Part shown: in pieces, positions 16,372-22,854 of the stretch
How the letters are laid out: each line of letters starts with the position of its first letter
Numbering within the stretch: the stretch's first letter is position 1
IMG/VR virus record: IMGVR_UViG_3300034407_001303
Coordinates: 1 to 22,890 of that record
From: a virus
Direction: 5' to 3' (one strand)
DNA length: 22,890 bases
Notes under the pieces: generated by a model
The model's input: only the letters and a program-made list of their open reading frames with translations
Databases searched by the model: none
What the model was told of the DNA's origin: nothing
Program-made: the position numbers and the translations under genes

Positions 16372-16432
16372 TACACTTCTCCGCAGTTTAAAGTTAAAAT
16401 TAAAACGCTACCTGGGGAATCCAGACGTAAGT

Positions 16433-16639
16433 TTATTTGATGTTGCGAGGGCCTTTGCTTATCTCGACTATTTTGCTAGTGATTTTTTTAGAAGGACCAT
16501 TTGGTTTATCTTCTTGATTACACCATTGCAAATACTTGTCAGCTCTATCAAGTGGATCATCTATAATCCTTCCAGATCCGGTTTCAAGTACCATTCTTAA
16601 AACCTCAAGCTTAAATTCTCTATTGTCTATACTACTCAT
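16433..16639 (-). CDS. Small conserved protein between scaffold and capsid (68 aa)
   Basis: This 68-aa protein begins MSSIDNREFKLEVLRMVLET, then RIIDDPLDRADKYLQWCNQED, and ends in a Lys-rich KKITSKIVEISKGPRNIK. It is helical and soluble. Its ATG overlaps the scaffold stop by ATGA. I do not recognise a family with known function. The place between scaffold and capsid suggests a head-assembly accessory role. Confidence 0.7.
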   Translation of the reverse strand: MSSIDNREFKLEVLRMVLETGSGRIIDDPLDRADKYLQWCNQEDKPNGPSKKITSKIVEISKGPRNIK

Positions 16640-17472
16640 ACCTCTAATTGCTCCGCTATTTTAAGAGATTCTTCTACATACCAGGTATGTTCTGGGTGTT
16701 TTGCATCCCAAAAAGGACCATCTGGCCTTCTGATCTCTCTTAGTTTCTCACTAAGCTCGGCATTTGTAGGAGCGCCATTCATTTTTGTTCCGGCTAAAGA
16801 ATCCTCTCCAACCTTATCTTTTAGAAATCTACCTAATTTAGACATCATTCTTACGACTTCTGGGTGATCTCCGAACAAAGACCCATCTGCCATTTGTAAA
16901 TCTGTAATACCTTCTGTGCTAAATTCTGACAAAACGCCATTACTTAGAGCTATATTATCATCATAAGCTGCACCCATTTCTCTTTTTAAAGATTCAATGG
17001 TTTCACTTTGCTTTGCTGCCATAGCGTTTGGATCTGGCAAAGCATCAGCTGTTGTTGTGTTAAACCAATTTAACAAACCCTGGGCCTGCCTTGGCTGCAA
17101 TCCTAACTTGTGAGCTACATCCTTATAGTTAGTAAGCATCTCAACATTCTCAGACTGACCTTCTGCCAATTTGTTTTCTAGCTCATAACCAGAGCTTTCT
17201 GCCGGTCTGCCCATTTTATCATAAACAATATTCCAATCATCATCTGTTGCATACTTGCCTGGTATAGCAACCTTATCAGCACCAATCATTGACTGTGCAT
17301 TGACAAAGCTCTTAGCAAGACTAGGTATGTCCTGGATTGTTTCTAAAGACTTATGACTTCTAATTTCTTCTGGAATTTCTGAGCGCCAATCAATTTTCGC
17401 TGGCTCAACAGACGTTGCTTGTCCAGCTTCTTCTACAGCCGGAGCATCCGCTACCTGTGTTTCTTCACTCAT
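16636..17472 (-). CDS. Capsid scaffold / assembly protein
   Basis: This 278-aa acidic protein has a disordered N-terminus (EETQVADAPAVEEAG), IDWRSEIPEEIRSHKSLE, IQDIPSLAKSFVNAQSMIG, KVAIPGKYATDDDW, a KLGLQPRQAQGLLNWF segment, and a charged C-terminus with PFWDAKHPEHTWYVEESLKI. The WR…LPEE…L…DI..LAKS-V-x-AQ-x-MIG pattern and FW-D-x-x-HP are usual for podovirus scaffold proteins placed between portal and coat. It chaperones head assembly and is lost on maturation. Both ends overlap neighbours by ATGA. Confidence 0.88.
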   Translation of the reverse strand: MSEETQVADAPAVEEAGQATSVEPAKIDWRSEIPEEIRSHKSLETIQDIPSLAKSFVNAQSMIGADKVAIPGKYATDDDWNIVYDKMGRPAESSGYELENKLAEGQSENVEMLTNYKDVAHKLGLQPRQAQGLLNWFNTTTADALPDPNAMAAKQSETIESLKREMGAAYDDNIALSNGVLSEFSTEGITDLQMADGSLFGDHPEVVRMMSKLGRFLKDKVGEDSLAGTKMNGAPTNAELSEKLREIRRPDGPFWDAKHPEHTWYVEESLKIAEQLEV

Positions 17473-17690
17473 GTTTCTACCATATCCTCTCTTTTAGGTT
17501 TGTCTTTCAGCATTGATTTTAAAAATAACACTACAGTTCGCTGACCTTCTCTGTAGGCTGTTTCGTTTGCATTATCTGAAAATGTAGTTCCATCAATATG
17601 AAACCTGGCTTCTAAATCTTTTATAACTTTTTCGCCGCTGACTGATTTCAATACAACTTGATAAGCAACTCTTAATTCATCTGGGGTCAT
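17469..17690 (-). CDS. Bbp19-like small phage protein
   Basis: This 73-aa protein has VAYQVVLKSVSGEKVIKDLE, a middle FHIDGTTFSDNANETAYREG and QRTVVLFLKSML. This follows the pattern of the Bbp19 family (F/Y-x-x-VL-x-S-x-x-G-x-x-V-x-x-DL…A-x-R-EGQR-x-x-V) found beside podovirus portal genes. The molecular function is not known. It overlaps both the portal and scaffold genes by four bases. Confidence 0.78.
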   Translation of the reverse strand: MTPDELRVAYQVVLKSVSGEKVIKDLEARFHIDGTTFSDNANETAYREGQRTVVLFLKSMLKDKPKREDMVET

Positions 17691-19294
17691 TGCTGTACTG
17701 CCTTAATCATAGGAGCTGCATTACCAGCTGCTTCAGCTGTCTGCATCATTTCTTGTTGTTCTGCCTGCTTTTGTTGTTGAGCTTGTCGTTGCTCTCTTAC
17801 CTCTGCAACTTCTTCATCACCTTTAACGACTGTTGCTGGTATAGATAAAACCTTAATCATTTCTTTTGCCATGCCATCAACATCCAGGAAGTCAAGAACA
17901 CCTGGGTCAATCTGTGCAAAAGGTGAAAGCATTTCAAGGAATCTCATCATTGACTGAACATCACCCTGGCGTTGTGCTTTGGCTAAAGGACTGACATATT
18001 CAATCTCAATATCACTTTCCCTCATAAACTCTGGCGCAGCTTCAAACGCTTTTTGTCTTGATAGTAGATTATAAGTTCTGCTTATAAGTGGTTGTAATAA
18101 CTCAAATTGTAGCCTTCCTAATACCGGACCAAGCATACGCATTTTTTCTTCTGTCCTCTGGACAACTTCTGTTGCTGTCATTTGTGGACCTTGACCAAGA
18201 AGCAGCTGGTCAACATAGAAAGCGGCCTGGATTGCTTTTCGTCTTTGTTCTTCCATATTCAGACCAAGAACATTATTAGCGCCAATATTTAGTGGCTCTA
18301 TTCTGTCTCTAGTTCCAGACCTGTAAAAATTTAATCCACCAGGCACAGTACGAACCGGCAGAACAAACCCATCATCAGGTACAAGAAGTGGAGGATCAAC
18401 TTGTTTTTGAGCTGCTCGGATCGTGACCTGGCTCATAACATTAATCATTTTAATGTCTGGCAAAGCAACCATAGAGGGGGATCTTCCATAGCCAACTTCG
18501 TATGAGCTTTTTAAAAATCTTGGTACACAGTAAGGAAACTCATCAAAGCCACTTTCTGATAAGACCGCTTTAGCTTCCGGATCTAAGTATACAGAAGCAA
18601 CAGGCTTATTACCGGCATCTATTTTTGTTATATCTCTTTCATCACGCTTAAAAACAGCATGAATAAGAGTAACCATTTCATAAGGGTTCTCTTGTTCTCT
18701 CTTTAAAATCTTTTGTGATACGTTTGCCACGCCAAATTTATTGACAACCGCTCTAGCTGGCATCTTAAATTTTCTAAAAACAGTATCAACTCTGCCATTA
18801 TCATCTTCTGAAACGTAACATTCAGAGATATGCCTGGCTGAAAATCTTATTTGAAAGTCATCATCACGCTCTATAAACAGAACGCCTGTGCCAAATGTAA
18901 TTAAATCATGATACAGCTCATGGATTTGCTCAGCAAAGTTTGACCTGGCAAACGCCTGGTACATAACTTCTTCAACAGAACCTAGCCATTCTCTAGCTTC
19001 ATCATTGCCATTAAGTTCTCTGTCTCTAAAATTTAAAGAAAACCATTTAGTAGACATATTGGTAAGCATACCATGAAGGGATGCACTCAATAACTCAGCA
19101 GCTAAAGGAGCTGTTGTGTCAAACATCAACTCAGTATTCTTATCGCCTGGTGATCTTTTCTTTGTAATGTCAGCTTTTCTGGTAACAACATAGTCACCAA
19201 TCTCCTGCCAATGAGATTCCCAGGTAGCTCTTTGTGACTCTAAGCTGCCAAATCTTTTCATAAGCAAGTGAGCTGTTTTATCAATCTCTGCCAT
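17687..19294 (-). CDS. Portal / head-tail connector protein (T7 gp8-like)
   Basis: This 535-aa protein has the features of T7-type head-to-tail connectors: SQRATWESHWQEIGDYVVTR at the N-terminus, FDTTAPLAAELLSASLHGML, TKWFSLNF, FGTGVLFIE, a middle YGRSPSMVALPDIKMINVMS, PPLLVPDDG, NFYRSGTRDRIEPLNIG and MTATEVVQRTEEKMRMLGPVLGRLQ. The C-terminus has DFLDVDGMAKEM and a Gln-rich coiled-coil-like REQRQAQQQKQAEQQEM. It forms the dodecameric DNA channel, binding terminase during packaging and the tail adaptor afterwards. Its ATG follows the previous TAA directly. Confidence 0.95.
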   Translation of the reverse strand: MAEIDKTAHLLMKRFGSLESQRATWESHWQEIGDYVVTRKADITKKRSPGDKNTELMFDTTAPLAAELLSASLHGMLTNMSTKWFSLNFRDRELNGNDEAREWLGSVEEVMYQAFARSNFAEQIHELYHDLITFGTGVLFIERDDDFQIRFSARHISECYVSEDDNGRVDTVFRKFKMPARAVVNKFGVANVSQKILKREQENPYEMVTLIHAVFKRDERDITKIDAGNKPVASVYLDPEAKAVLSESGFDEFPYCVPRFLKSSYEVGYGRSPSMVALPDIKMINVMSQVTIRAAQKQVDPPLLVPDDGFVLPVRTVPGGLNFYRSGTRDRIEPLNIGANNVLGLNMEEQRRKAIQAAFYVDQLLLGQGPQMTATEVVQRTEEKMRMLGPVLGRLQFELLQPLISRTYNLLSRQKAFEAAPEFMRESDIEIEYVSPLAKAQRQGDVQSMMRFLEMLSPFAQIDPGVLDFLDVDGMAKEMIKVLSIPATVVKGDEEVAEVREQRQAQQQKQAEQQEMMQTAEAAGNAAPMIKAVQQ

Positions 19295-19948
19295 TTATCC
19301 TAATGTTCCTTTTAAACCAGGTCTTAAAATCGTCTTCAGCTGTGATGTATCGCCCTGGGCGCTGGTCATAATTGTATCTTTTCTACCAGATCCCCTGCCT
19401 TTTTTATTCTGCATACCATAAGCATCAACCGCTTCATTCGGATTATAACTTGCAGTTCTTACAGGAGCAGAAGCTGCTTTCACAGGTGCAGCTACTCGGC
19501 TTGATACAATAGATGGCGTTGAAGAATCATCACCACCCCTATTACCACCACCAATAGGATCTAAGTCTGGATTACCACTATAAGTACTGAATGTTGTTCC
19601 AAAAGCTGAGGTTTCATTAACAACACCTTCTACATTTCCGCTGCTGCCATAAACAGGAGAAGCTCCCCTTTGTATGCTCGACTGCATATAACCAGCACTT
19701 AAAGTTGAGATGAGTGACAAAGTACCAACACCAGGCACTAACGCATCCATCAAATTGCTTCCAGTAATACTACCACTTTGCTGATTAGATAAAGATGTGC
19801 TGCCAGCATAATTACCGAAACCACCAGACAATCCCATTTCTGACATTTGCGCCTGGCTTTGTGCATCTGTCATACCAGCTATGGCGTTTTCTTCTTCCAT
19901 CTGGTCAACAGTATCTTGACCGCTAGGTTCACTTGTTTCCGAAGACAT
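19295..19948 (-). CDS. Low-complexity virion-region protein with C-terminal TIMT motif (217 aa)
   Basis: This 217-aa protein is rich in Ser/Gly and largely disordered, with an acidic N-terminus (QDTVDQMEEENAIAGMTDAQ), a middle segment ALVPGVGTLSLISTLSAGYM (about 69-88) that may pack against a membrane or head, and a basic C-terminus GRKDTIMTSAQGD…QLKTIL. That tail resembles the end of its upstream neighbour. It sits between terminase large and portal, with a TAA-ATG junction at each end. The function is unknown; an accessory head or internal protein is the likeliest guess. Confidence 0.68.
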   Translation of the reverse strand: MSSETSEPSGQDTVDQMEEENAIAGMTDAQSQAQMSEMGLSGGFGNYAGSTSLSNQQSGSITGSNLMDALVPGVGTLSLISTLSAGYMQSSIQRGASPVYGSSGNVEGVVNETSAFGTTFSTYSGNPDLDPIGGGNRGGDDSSTPSIVSSRVAAPVKAASAPVRTASYNPNEAVDAYGMQNKKGRGSGRKDTIMTSAQGDTSQLKTILRPGLKGTLG

Positions 19949-20170
19949 TTATTTATTACCACCCAATAAAGTCTTATAGGAAATTTCCTCATCTTCAATC
20001 ATGCCTGTCGGTCCTGTCATGATAGTTTTTTTCCTGGTCTTTTTTTTAGGATCAGTACGCTTTCTTTCAGCTTCCGCCTGGACAGTTGTGTTAGGTTTTA
20101 CAACAGGTGGCGGCGGTGGTGCTGCTTCTACCGGCGGCGGTGTGCTAACTTTAGGTGATAAGAAACCCAT
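19949..20170 (-). CDS. Small proline-rich phage protein with C-terminal TIMTGPTG motif (73 aa)
   Basis: This 73-aa protein starts MGFLSPKVSTPPPVEAAPPP, then runs through a basic KRTDPKKKTRKKT segment to TIMTGPTGMIED…YKTLLGG. Small proteins with a Pro-rich start and a T-I-[ML]-T-x-P-x-G…KTLLG end are frequent beside portal or terminase genes in podoviruses; I know no established function. The start shares its A with the terminase stop (TAATG), so it is probably coupled to terminase translation. Confidence 0.72.
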   Translation of the reverse strand: MGFLSPKVSTPPPVEAAPPPPPVVKPNTTVQAEAERKRTDPKKKTRKKTIMTGPTGMIEDEEISYKTLLGGNK

Positions 20171-21450
20171 TATACTGCTACTCCAAATACGTTATAACTA
20201 CTATCCGCTATTTCTTGCGGCGGCCTTTCGAAGCCTTTGTTTTCTTTAATTCCCACGCCACAGTACCGCCACGCATCCGCTGCATGACTTGAAAAATCAT
20301 GGACCGGAGTTGCCCTAAAAGTTCTAAGCCTTTCATTATAGGCCCTGTGATAATGTCTAAGCGCTTCCAGACCCACCTTGCAGCGGTCCTGGTCAAACCA
20401 AGTCCTTGTAATAAGCATTTGAGCAGCATGGATACCATCCTCAATAGGTAGCTTTGGAACAACTCTAAAATTGATACCAAGGTCATACGAGATCTCCCTG
20501 CGACTCTTGCCGCTTCCAAGTTCTCTAACTTCAATGTCATGCGGCGCATTGTGAGTACCAAAAACATAATCTTTATTTGCAAGTATTTTCGCATAATGGG
20601 GTAAGCCTTCACCCCTCGCTTCATAATAATCAATAACATGAACAGCTCTACCTACATTCTGTGTAAACCAAATAGCGGTGCTATCGCCTATTCCAAGATC
20701 CCACCAGGTATCAACCCTTTGTGTCGGATCATATGGCACATTGCTAATCCTGCCGGCTTCCTGTGCGGCCTGTAATTCTTTTCCAAAAATAGAACCAGGT
20801 ACATTCGCAACCCATGAACATTCAAATTCCTGGGCAAACTGATCCTGGCTCATCATAGTCTGAGCAGCTACCAGCTCCTCATCATCAACAATGCCTGTCT
20901 CACTAGCCTTATACACAGCAGTAAACCAATCATCAGAGGTCGTAGCAGCTTCATACAGATCATAAAAAGCATTGTGACCTCTTGGCGTACCTATAAAAAA
21001 GGCCCACCCCTTACGATCAGATAACGCCGGTCTAAGCACAGTTGGAAATAAACTCTCTGGAATATCTGCCATTTCATCTATGCAGCACCCATCAAGGTAA
21101 ATTCCACGAAGGCTATCAAAATTTTCTGATCCAAGCAGCTGTATCCTTGCACCATTCGGCAAATCACAACGCAGCTCAGTCTCATGAAAAGAAGCCATAG
21201 GAACTTTAGATGCAAAATCTTTTAAGTAACTCCAGGCAACCATCTTAGCCTGCCTATAAGTAGGCGCTATATAAGCGTATCTGGGGTTAGTCTTTGTGTT
21301 TAGTATTGCTGCCCTCAGTAGATGGTTTATAGCCATCACAGTCTTGCCAAATCGTCTGTGCATCACTAAGACTGCCCAGCGCTTCTTATCAAGCTCAGCG
21401 TGTAGCTTTGCCTGGAGTGGTCTTGGCTTGTAGGGTATCTCAATGTTCAT
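20170..21450 (-). CDS. terL: Terminase large subunit
   Basis: This 426-aa packaging motor has an N-terminal ATPase with Walker A-like HRRFGKT (31-37), an adenine-binding YIAPTYRQAKM segment (60-70), Walker B YLDGCCIDE (118-126) and coupling motif GTPRG (154-158). The C-terminal RNase H-type nuclease has acidic residues at D251 (WWDLGIGDST), D274 (VIDYYE) and D392 (SSHAADAWRY). The length is on the short side but both domains are complete. The start follows a 275-nt gap after the small subunit, with only a weak GAGAG site about 9-13 nt upstream of the ATG. Confidence 0.96.
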   Translation of the reverse strand: MNIEIPYKPRPLQAKLHAELDKKRWAVLVMHRRFGKTVMAINHLLRAAILNTKTNPRYAYIAPTYRQAKMVAWSYLKDFASKVPMASFHETELRCDLPNGARIQLLGSENFDSLRGIYLDGCCIDEMADIPESLFPTVLRPALSDRKGWAFFIGTPRGHNAFYDLYEAATTSDDWFTAVYKASETGIVDDEELVAAQTMMSQDQFAQEFECSWVANVPGSIFGKELQAAQEAGRISNVPYDPTQRVDTWWDLGIGDSTAIWFTQNVGRAVHVIDYYEARGEGLPHYAKILANKDYVFGTHNAPHDIEVRELGSGKSRREISYDLGINFRVVPKLPIEDGIHAAQMLITRTWFDQDRCKVGLEALRHYHRAYNERLRTFRATPVHDFSSHAADAWRYCGVGIKENKGFERPPQEIADSSYNVFGVAV

Positions 21451-21725
21451 GTGTCAGACACTCTCAACTAGGTATATATTATCGTATAGACAAGCGCCCA
21501 CTTCGTTTGGGGGTGGTGGGGGGTCTAAAAAATAAATAGGCCACCCTACTTCTACGAACTAAATACTCGTATGGATCTGACAGCCAGCTTATATTACAGC
21601 AGACCAGGTACAATCCCAGGTACAAAACAATAATAATTTAATAAATGATAATGGTTGTGTGTCGCATTACTATTCTTAATCTCGTGTGCGTGAATACTGC
21701 CAACAATCCTTACAAATCACAGCAA
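21451..21725. other. Non-coding gap between terminase genes, candidate packaging or control site
   Basis: No credible gene lies here. The gap holds a 10-bp direct repeat (CCAGGTACAA at 21604 and 21616), a G-rich tract at 21509-21523, and CCACCC at 21541-21546, which can pair with GGGTGG at 21511-21516. On the minus strand a weak hairpin (TAGG, CCTA) precedes TTTATTTTTT. Such a gap is unusual in this tightly packed block. A terminase recognition (cos or pac) site or a terL control region are both possible. Confidence 0.5.
21604..21625. repeat. Tandem 10-bp direct repeat CCAGGTACAA
   Basis: Two perfect copies start 12 bp apart (21604-21613 and 21616-21625), separated by TC. They lie in the gap between the terminase genes and could be paired sites for the small terminase or a regulator. 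A two-copy repeat can also arise by chance in a region of simple composition. Confidence 0.6.
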
Positions 21726-22139
21726 CTACTGCACACTCTCCACACTTCCATTCTGCCAGCTCAACGTAATCTGGCCTTGAGCTGTTCCCTTATCTTCTGG
21801 CTTATCTCTTAGTCCACTACTCTGCATCTGTCTTATATGCTTATCCTTGTGGTCGGCTTCCAGCCTTCTTCTCTGAACCTCTGCCATTGCAAGCTTTGGA
21901 TCTGTTGGCAATGGAGCTTCAACTAAATCTAAGATCTGATCTCGCATCACTTCACATTGCAGAACTCTTGCTGTTCTATATAAAGCGTAAGCTTCTTCAC
22001 TCTCCTGGACATGGCGTAAAACTGTTCTCCAAGAAGGCAAATGCTCTCTTTCATTGCATATTCTGGTCAAACTTACGCCTTCAGCTATACTTTCGCATAT
22101 CTCAGTCATCTGCGTTTTATTTACTCTAATCTTAGCCAT
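21726..22139 (-). CDS. terS: Terminase small subunit
   Basis: This is a 137-aa protein. The N-terminal helix-turn-helix region (QMTEICESIAEGVSLTRICN, then PSWRTVLRHV) matches DNA-binding small terminases that recruit viral DNA to the large subunit. The middle has YALYRTARVLQCEVMRDQIL and AEVQRRRLEADHKDKHIRQM, the usual oligomerisation helices. The C-terminus is Gln/Ser-rich. It is the first gene of the leftward block, with no strong ribosome binding site visible before the ATG. The large subunit follows. Confidence 0.9.
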   Translation of the reverse strand: MAKIRVNKTQMTEICESIAEGVSLTRICNEREHLPSWRTVLRHVQESEEAYALYRTARVLQCEVMRDQILDLVEAPLPTDPKLAMAEVQRRRLEADHKDKHIRQMQSSGLRDKPEDKGTAQGQITLSWQNGSVESVQ

Positions 22140-22189
22140 CTAAGCTATTCAAACCCTAATATAATAATGATAAATTTATGGTAATTCGG

Positions 22190-22202
22190 TCAGCTCGGCT
22201 GA
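22190..22202. repeat. Palindrome TCAGCTCGGCTGA, possible operator
   Basis: Arms TCAGC and GCTGA flank TCG. No U-run follows on either strand, so it is not an intrinsic terminator. It lies downstream of the candidate leftward promoter and upstream of terS, so an operator or a leader hairpin is possible. Confidence 0.45.
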
Positions 22203-22215
22203 GCTTAATAAAAAC

Positions 22216-22242
22216 CCTATATATTTCGCATCATTCAGTCAA
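22216..22242 (-). promoter_or_regulatory. Candidate leftward promoter before terS (weak)
   Basis: On the minus strand, TTGACT (22242-22237), 15 bases, then TATAGG (22221-22216). The -35 is good but the spacing is short and the -10 poor. The TATAGGG sequence also recalls initiation sites of phage single-subunit polymerases, but no polymerase gene is visible to support this. Confidence 0.35.
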
Positions 22243-22290
22243 GTGCATTGATTAAAAATAATTTAATTAATATTTATCATATCATACTAC

Positions 22291-22319
22291 TTGACGTTTA
22301 ACGTCATGCACATTATATA
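22291..22319 (+). promoter_or_regulatory. Rightward sigma70-type early promoter
   Basis: TTGACG (22291-22296), 17 bases, TATATA (22314-22319), with an A/T-rich UP-like stretch just upstream. It lies 37 bases before the first rightward ATG. Host sigma70 use fits an early gene set. Confidence 0.7.
22292..22306. promoter_or_regulatory. Perfect 15-bp palindrome overlapping the -35 (operator candidate)
   Basis: TGACGTTTAACGTCA has 7-bp perfect arms around one central base and covers most of the -35 hexamer. A dimeric repressor bound here would block the promoter. The binder is unknown. Confidence 0.6.
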
Positions 22320-22355
22320 AGAGATGTAAGGTTATTAGCAACAAAAGGAGAGACA

Positions 22356-22535
22356 ATGAAAACACCAGCAGTCATGAAATACGAAGCTATTTGCGGTGAG
22401 CTGTTAATAGATCCAGCATTACCTTTTGAAGATGAGAAGTTTATACTTTTTGTCGAAGCAGTAAAAAAGATGAAAGACATCAAACCGCCAAAGCATTGGG
22501 AACTAATCAAAAACTTTCTAAAGGAGAACTACTAA
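22356..22535 (+). CDS. Small early-region protein, unknown (59 aa)
   Basis: The ATG at 22356 follows AAAGGAG at good spacing and the frame is open for 59 codons to TAA. The protein reads MKTPAVMKYEAICGELLIDP at the start and ends with PPKHWELIKNFLKENY. It is acidic to neutral and helical, with no motif that I recognise. It is the first gene after the rightward promoter and is followed after one base by the next gene, whose AAGGAG site lies within its last codons. Small first genes of this type in lytic phages often counter host functions, but nothing here proves it. Confidence 0.72.
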   Translation: MKTPAVMKYEAICGELLIDPALPFEDEKFILFVEAVKKMKDIKPPKHWELIKNFLKENY

Positions 22536-22536
22536 C

Positions 22537-22854
22537 ATGGAAAACAAAGTAAAAGTTGGAACAATCTTTAAATGCAGCTGGGGTTATGACCAGACAAACG
22601 TAGACTTTTTTAAGTGTGTTGGTTTCACTCCCTGCTTCATGAAATATGTAGCTGTAGAAACTGTAATAGTTGAGAACAAAGGTAGCGGAGCTGACTACGT
22701 TGTACCAGGCAGAAAAGAAGGCACAAAAGTCTACAAAGCAAAGATCAAGAACAGCTATTGCGGTGAACCTGGCTTTGCTCCAAACACTTACAGCTGGGCA
22801 GGCTATTGGGATGGCAAGCCAACTTACCAAACAGCAGCTGGATGGGGTCATTAA
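22537..22854 (+). CDS. SWGYDQTN-motif phage protein, unknown function (105 aa)
   Basis: This 105-aa protein starts at an ATG with AAGGAG 10 nt upstream. The N-terminal GTIFKCSWGYDQTNVDFFKC includes a motif, SWGYDQTN-[VI]-DF, that I recognise from small proteins of unknown function in phages and plasmids of several phyla. The C-terminus YSWAGYWDGKPTYQTAAGWG also has the family's W-D-G-K-P…GHG-like end. Four Cys are present. It is probably cytosolic. Its stop overlaps the following ATG (TAATG). A different-frame open stretch inside it is taken as a shadow. Confidence 0.8.
   Translation: MENKVKVGTIFKCSWGYDQTNVDFFKCVGFTPCFMKYVAVETVIVENKGSGADYVVPGRKEGTKVYKAKIKNSYCGEPGFAPNTYSWAGYWDGKPTYQTAAGWGH

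Larger units (their letters stand above)
22140..22355. other. Divergent intergenic control region
   Basis: This 216-bp AT-rich region separates the leftward late block from rightward early-type genes. It contains a 13-bp palindrome at 22190-22202, two similar AAACCCTA-type boxes at about 22151 and 22212, an A/T-rich stretch at 22250-22276 and the rightward promoter with its palindrome. No gene fits inside. Confidence 0.7.

Noticed and set aside
20208-20639. 143-codon open frame antiparallel-free shadow inside terL
   Set aside because: It is another frame on the same strand over the nuclease domain of terL, with basic low-quality sequence and no start signal.
21571-21633. Twenty-codon plus-strand ORF in the terminase gap containing the direct repeat
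   Set aside because: No ribosome binding site, opposite to local transcription, and too short to support.
22190-22202. Palindrome considered as an intrinsic terminator between divergent units
   Set aside because: No T-run follows the stem on either strand, so it was kept only as a possible operator.
22313-22851. Two minus-strand open frames opposite the early genes
   Set aside because: They are antisense to two genes with clear ribosome binding sites and sensible proteins; their hydrophobic sequence is the usual antisense artefact.
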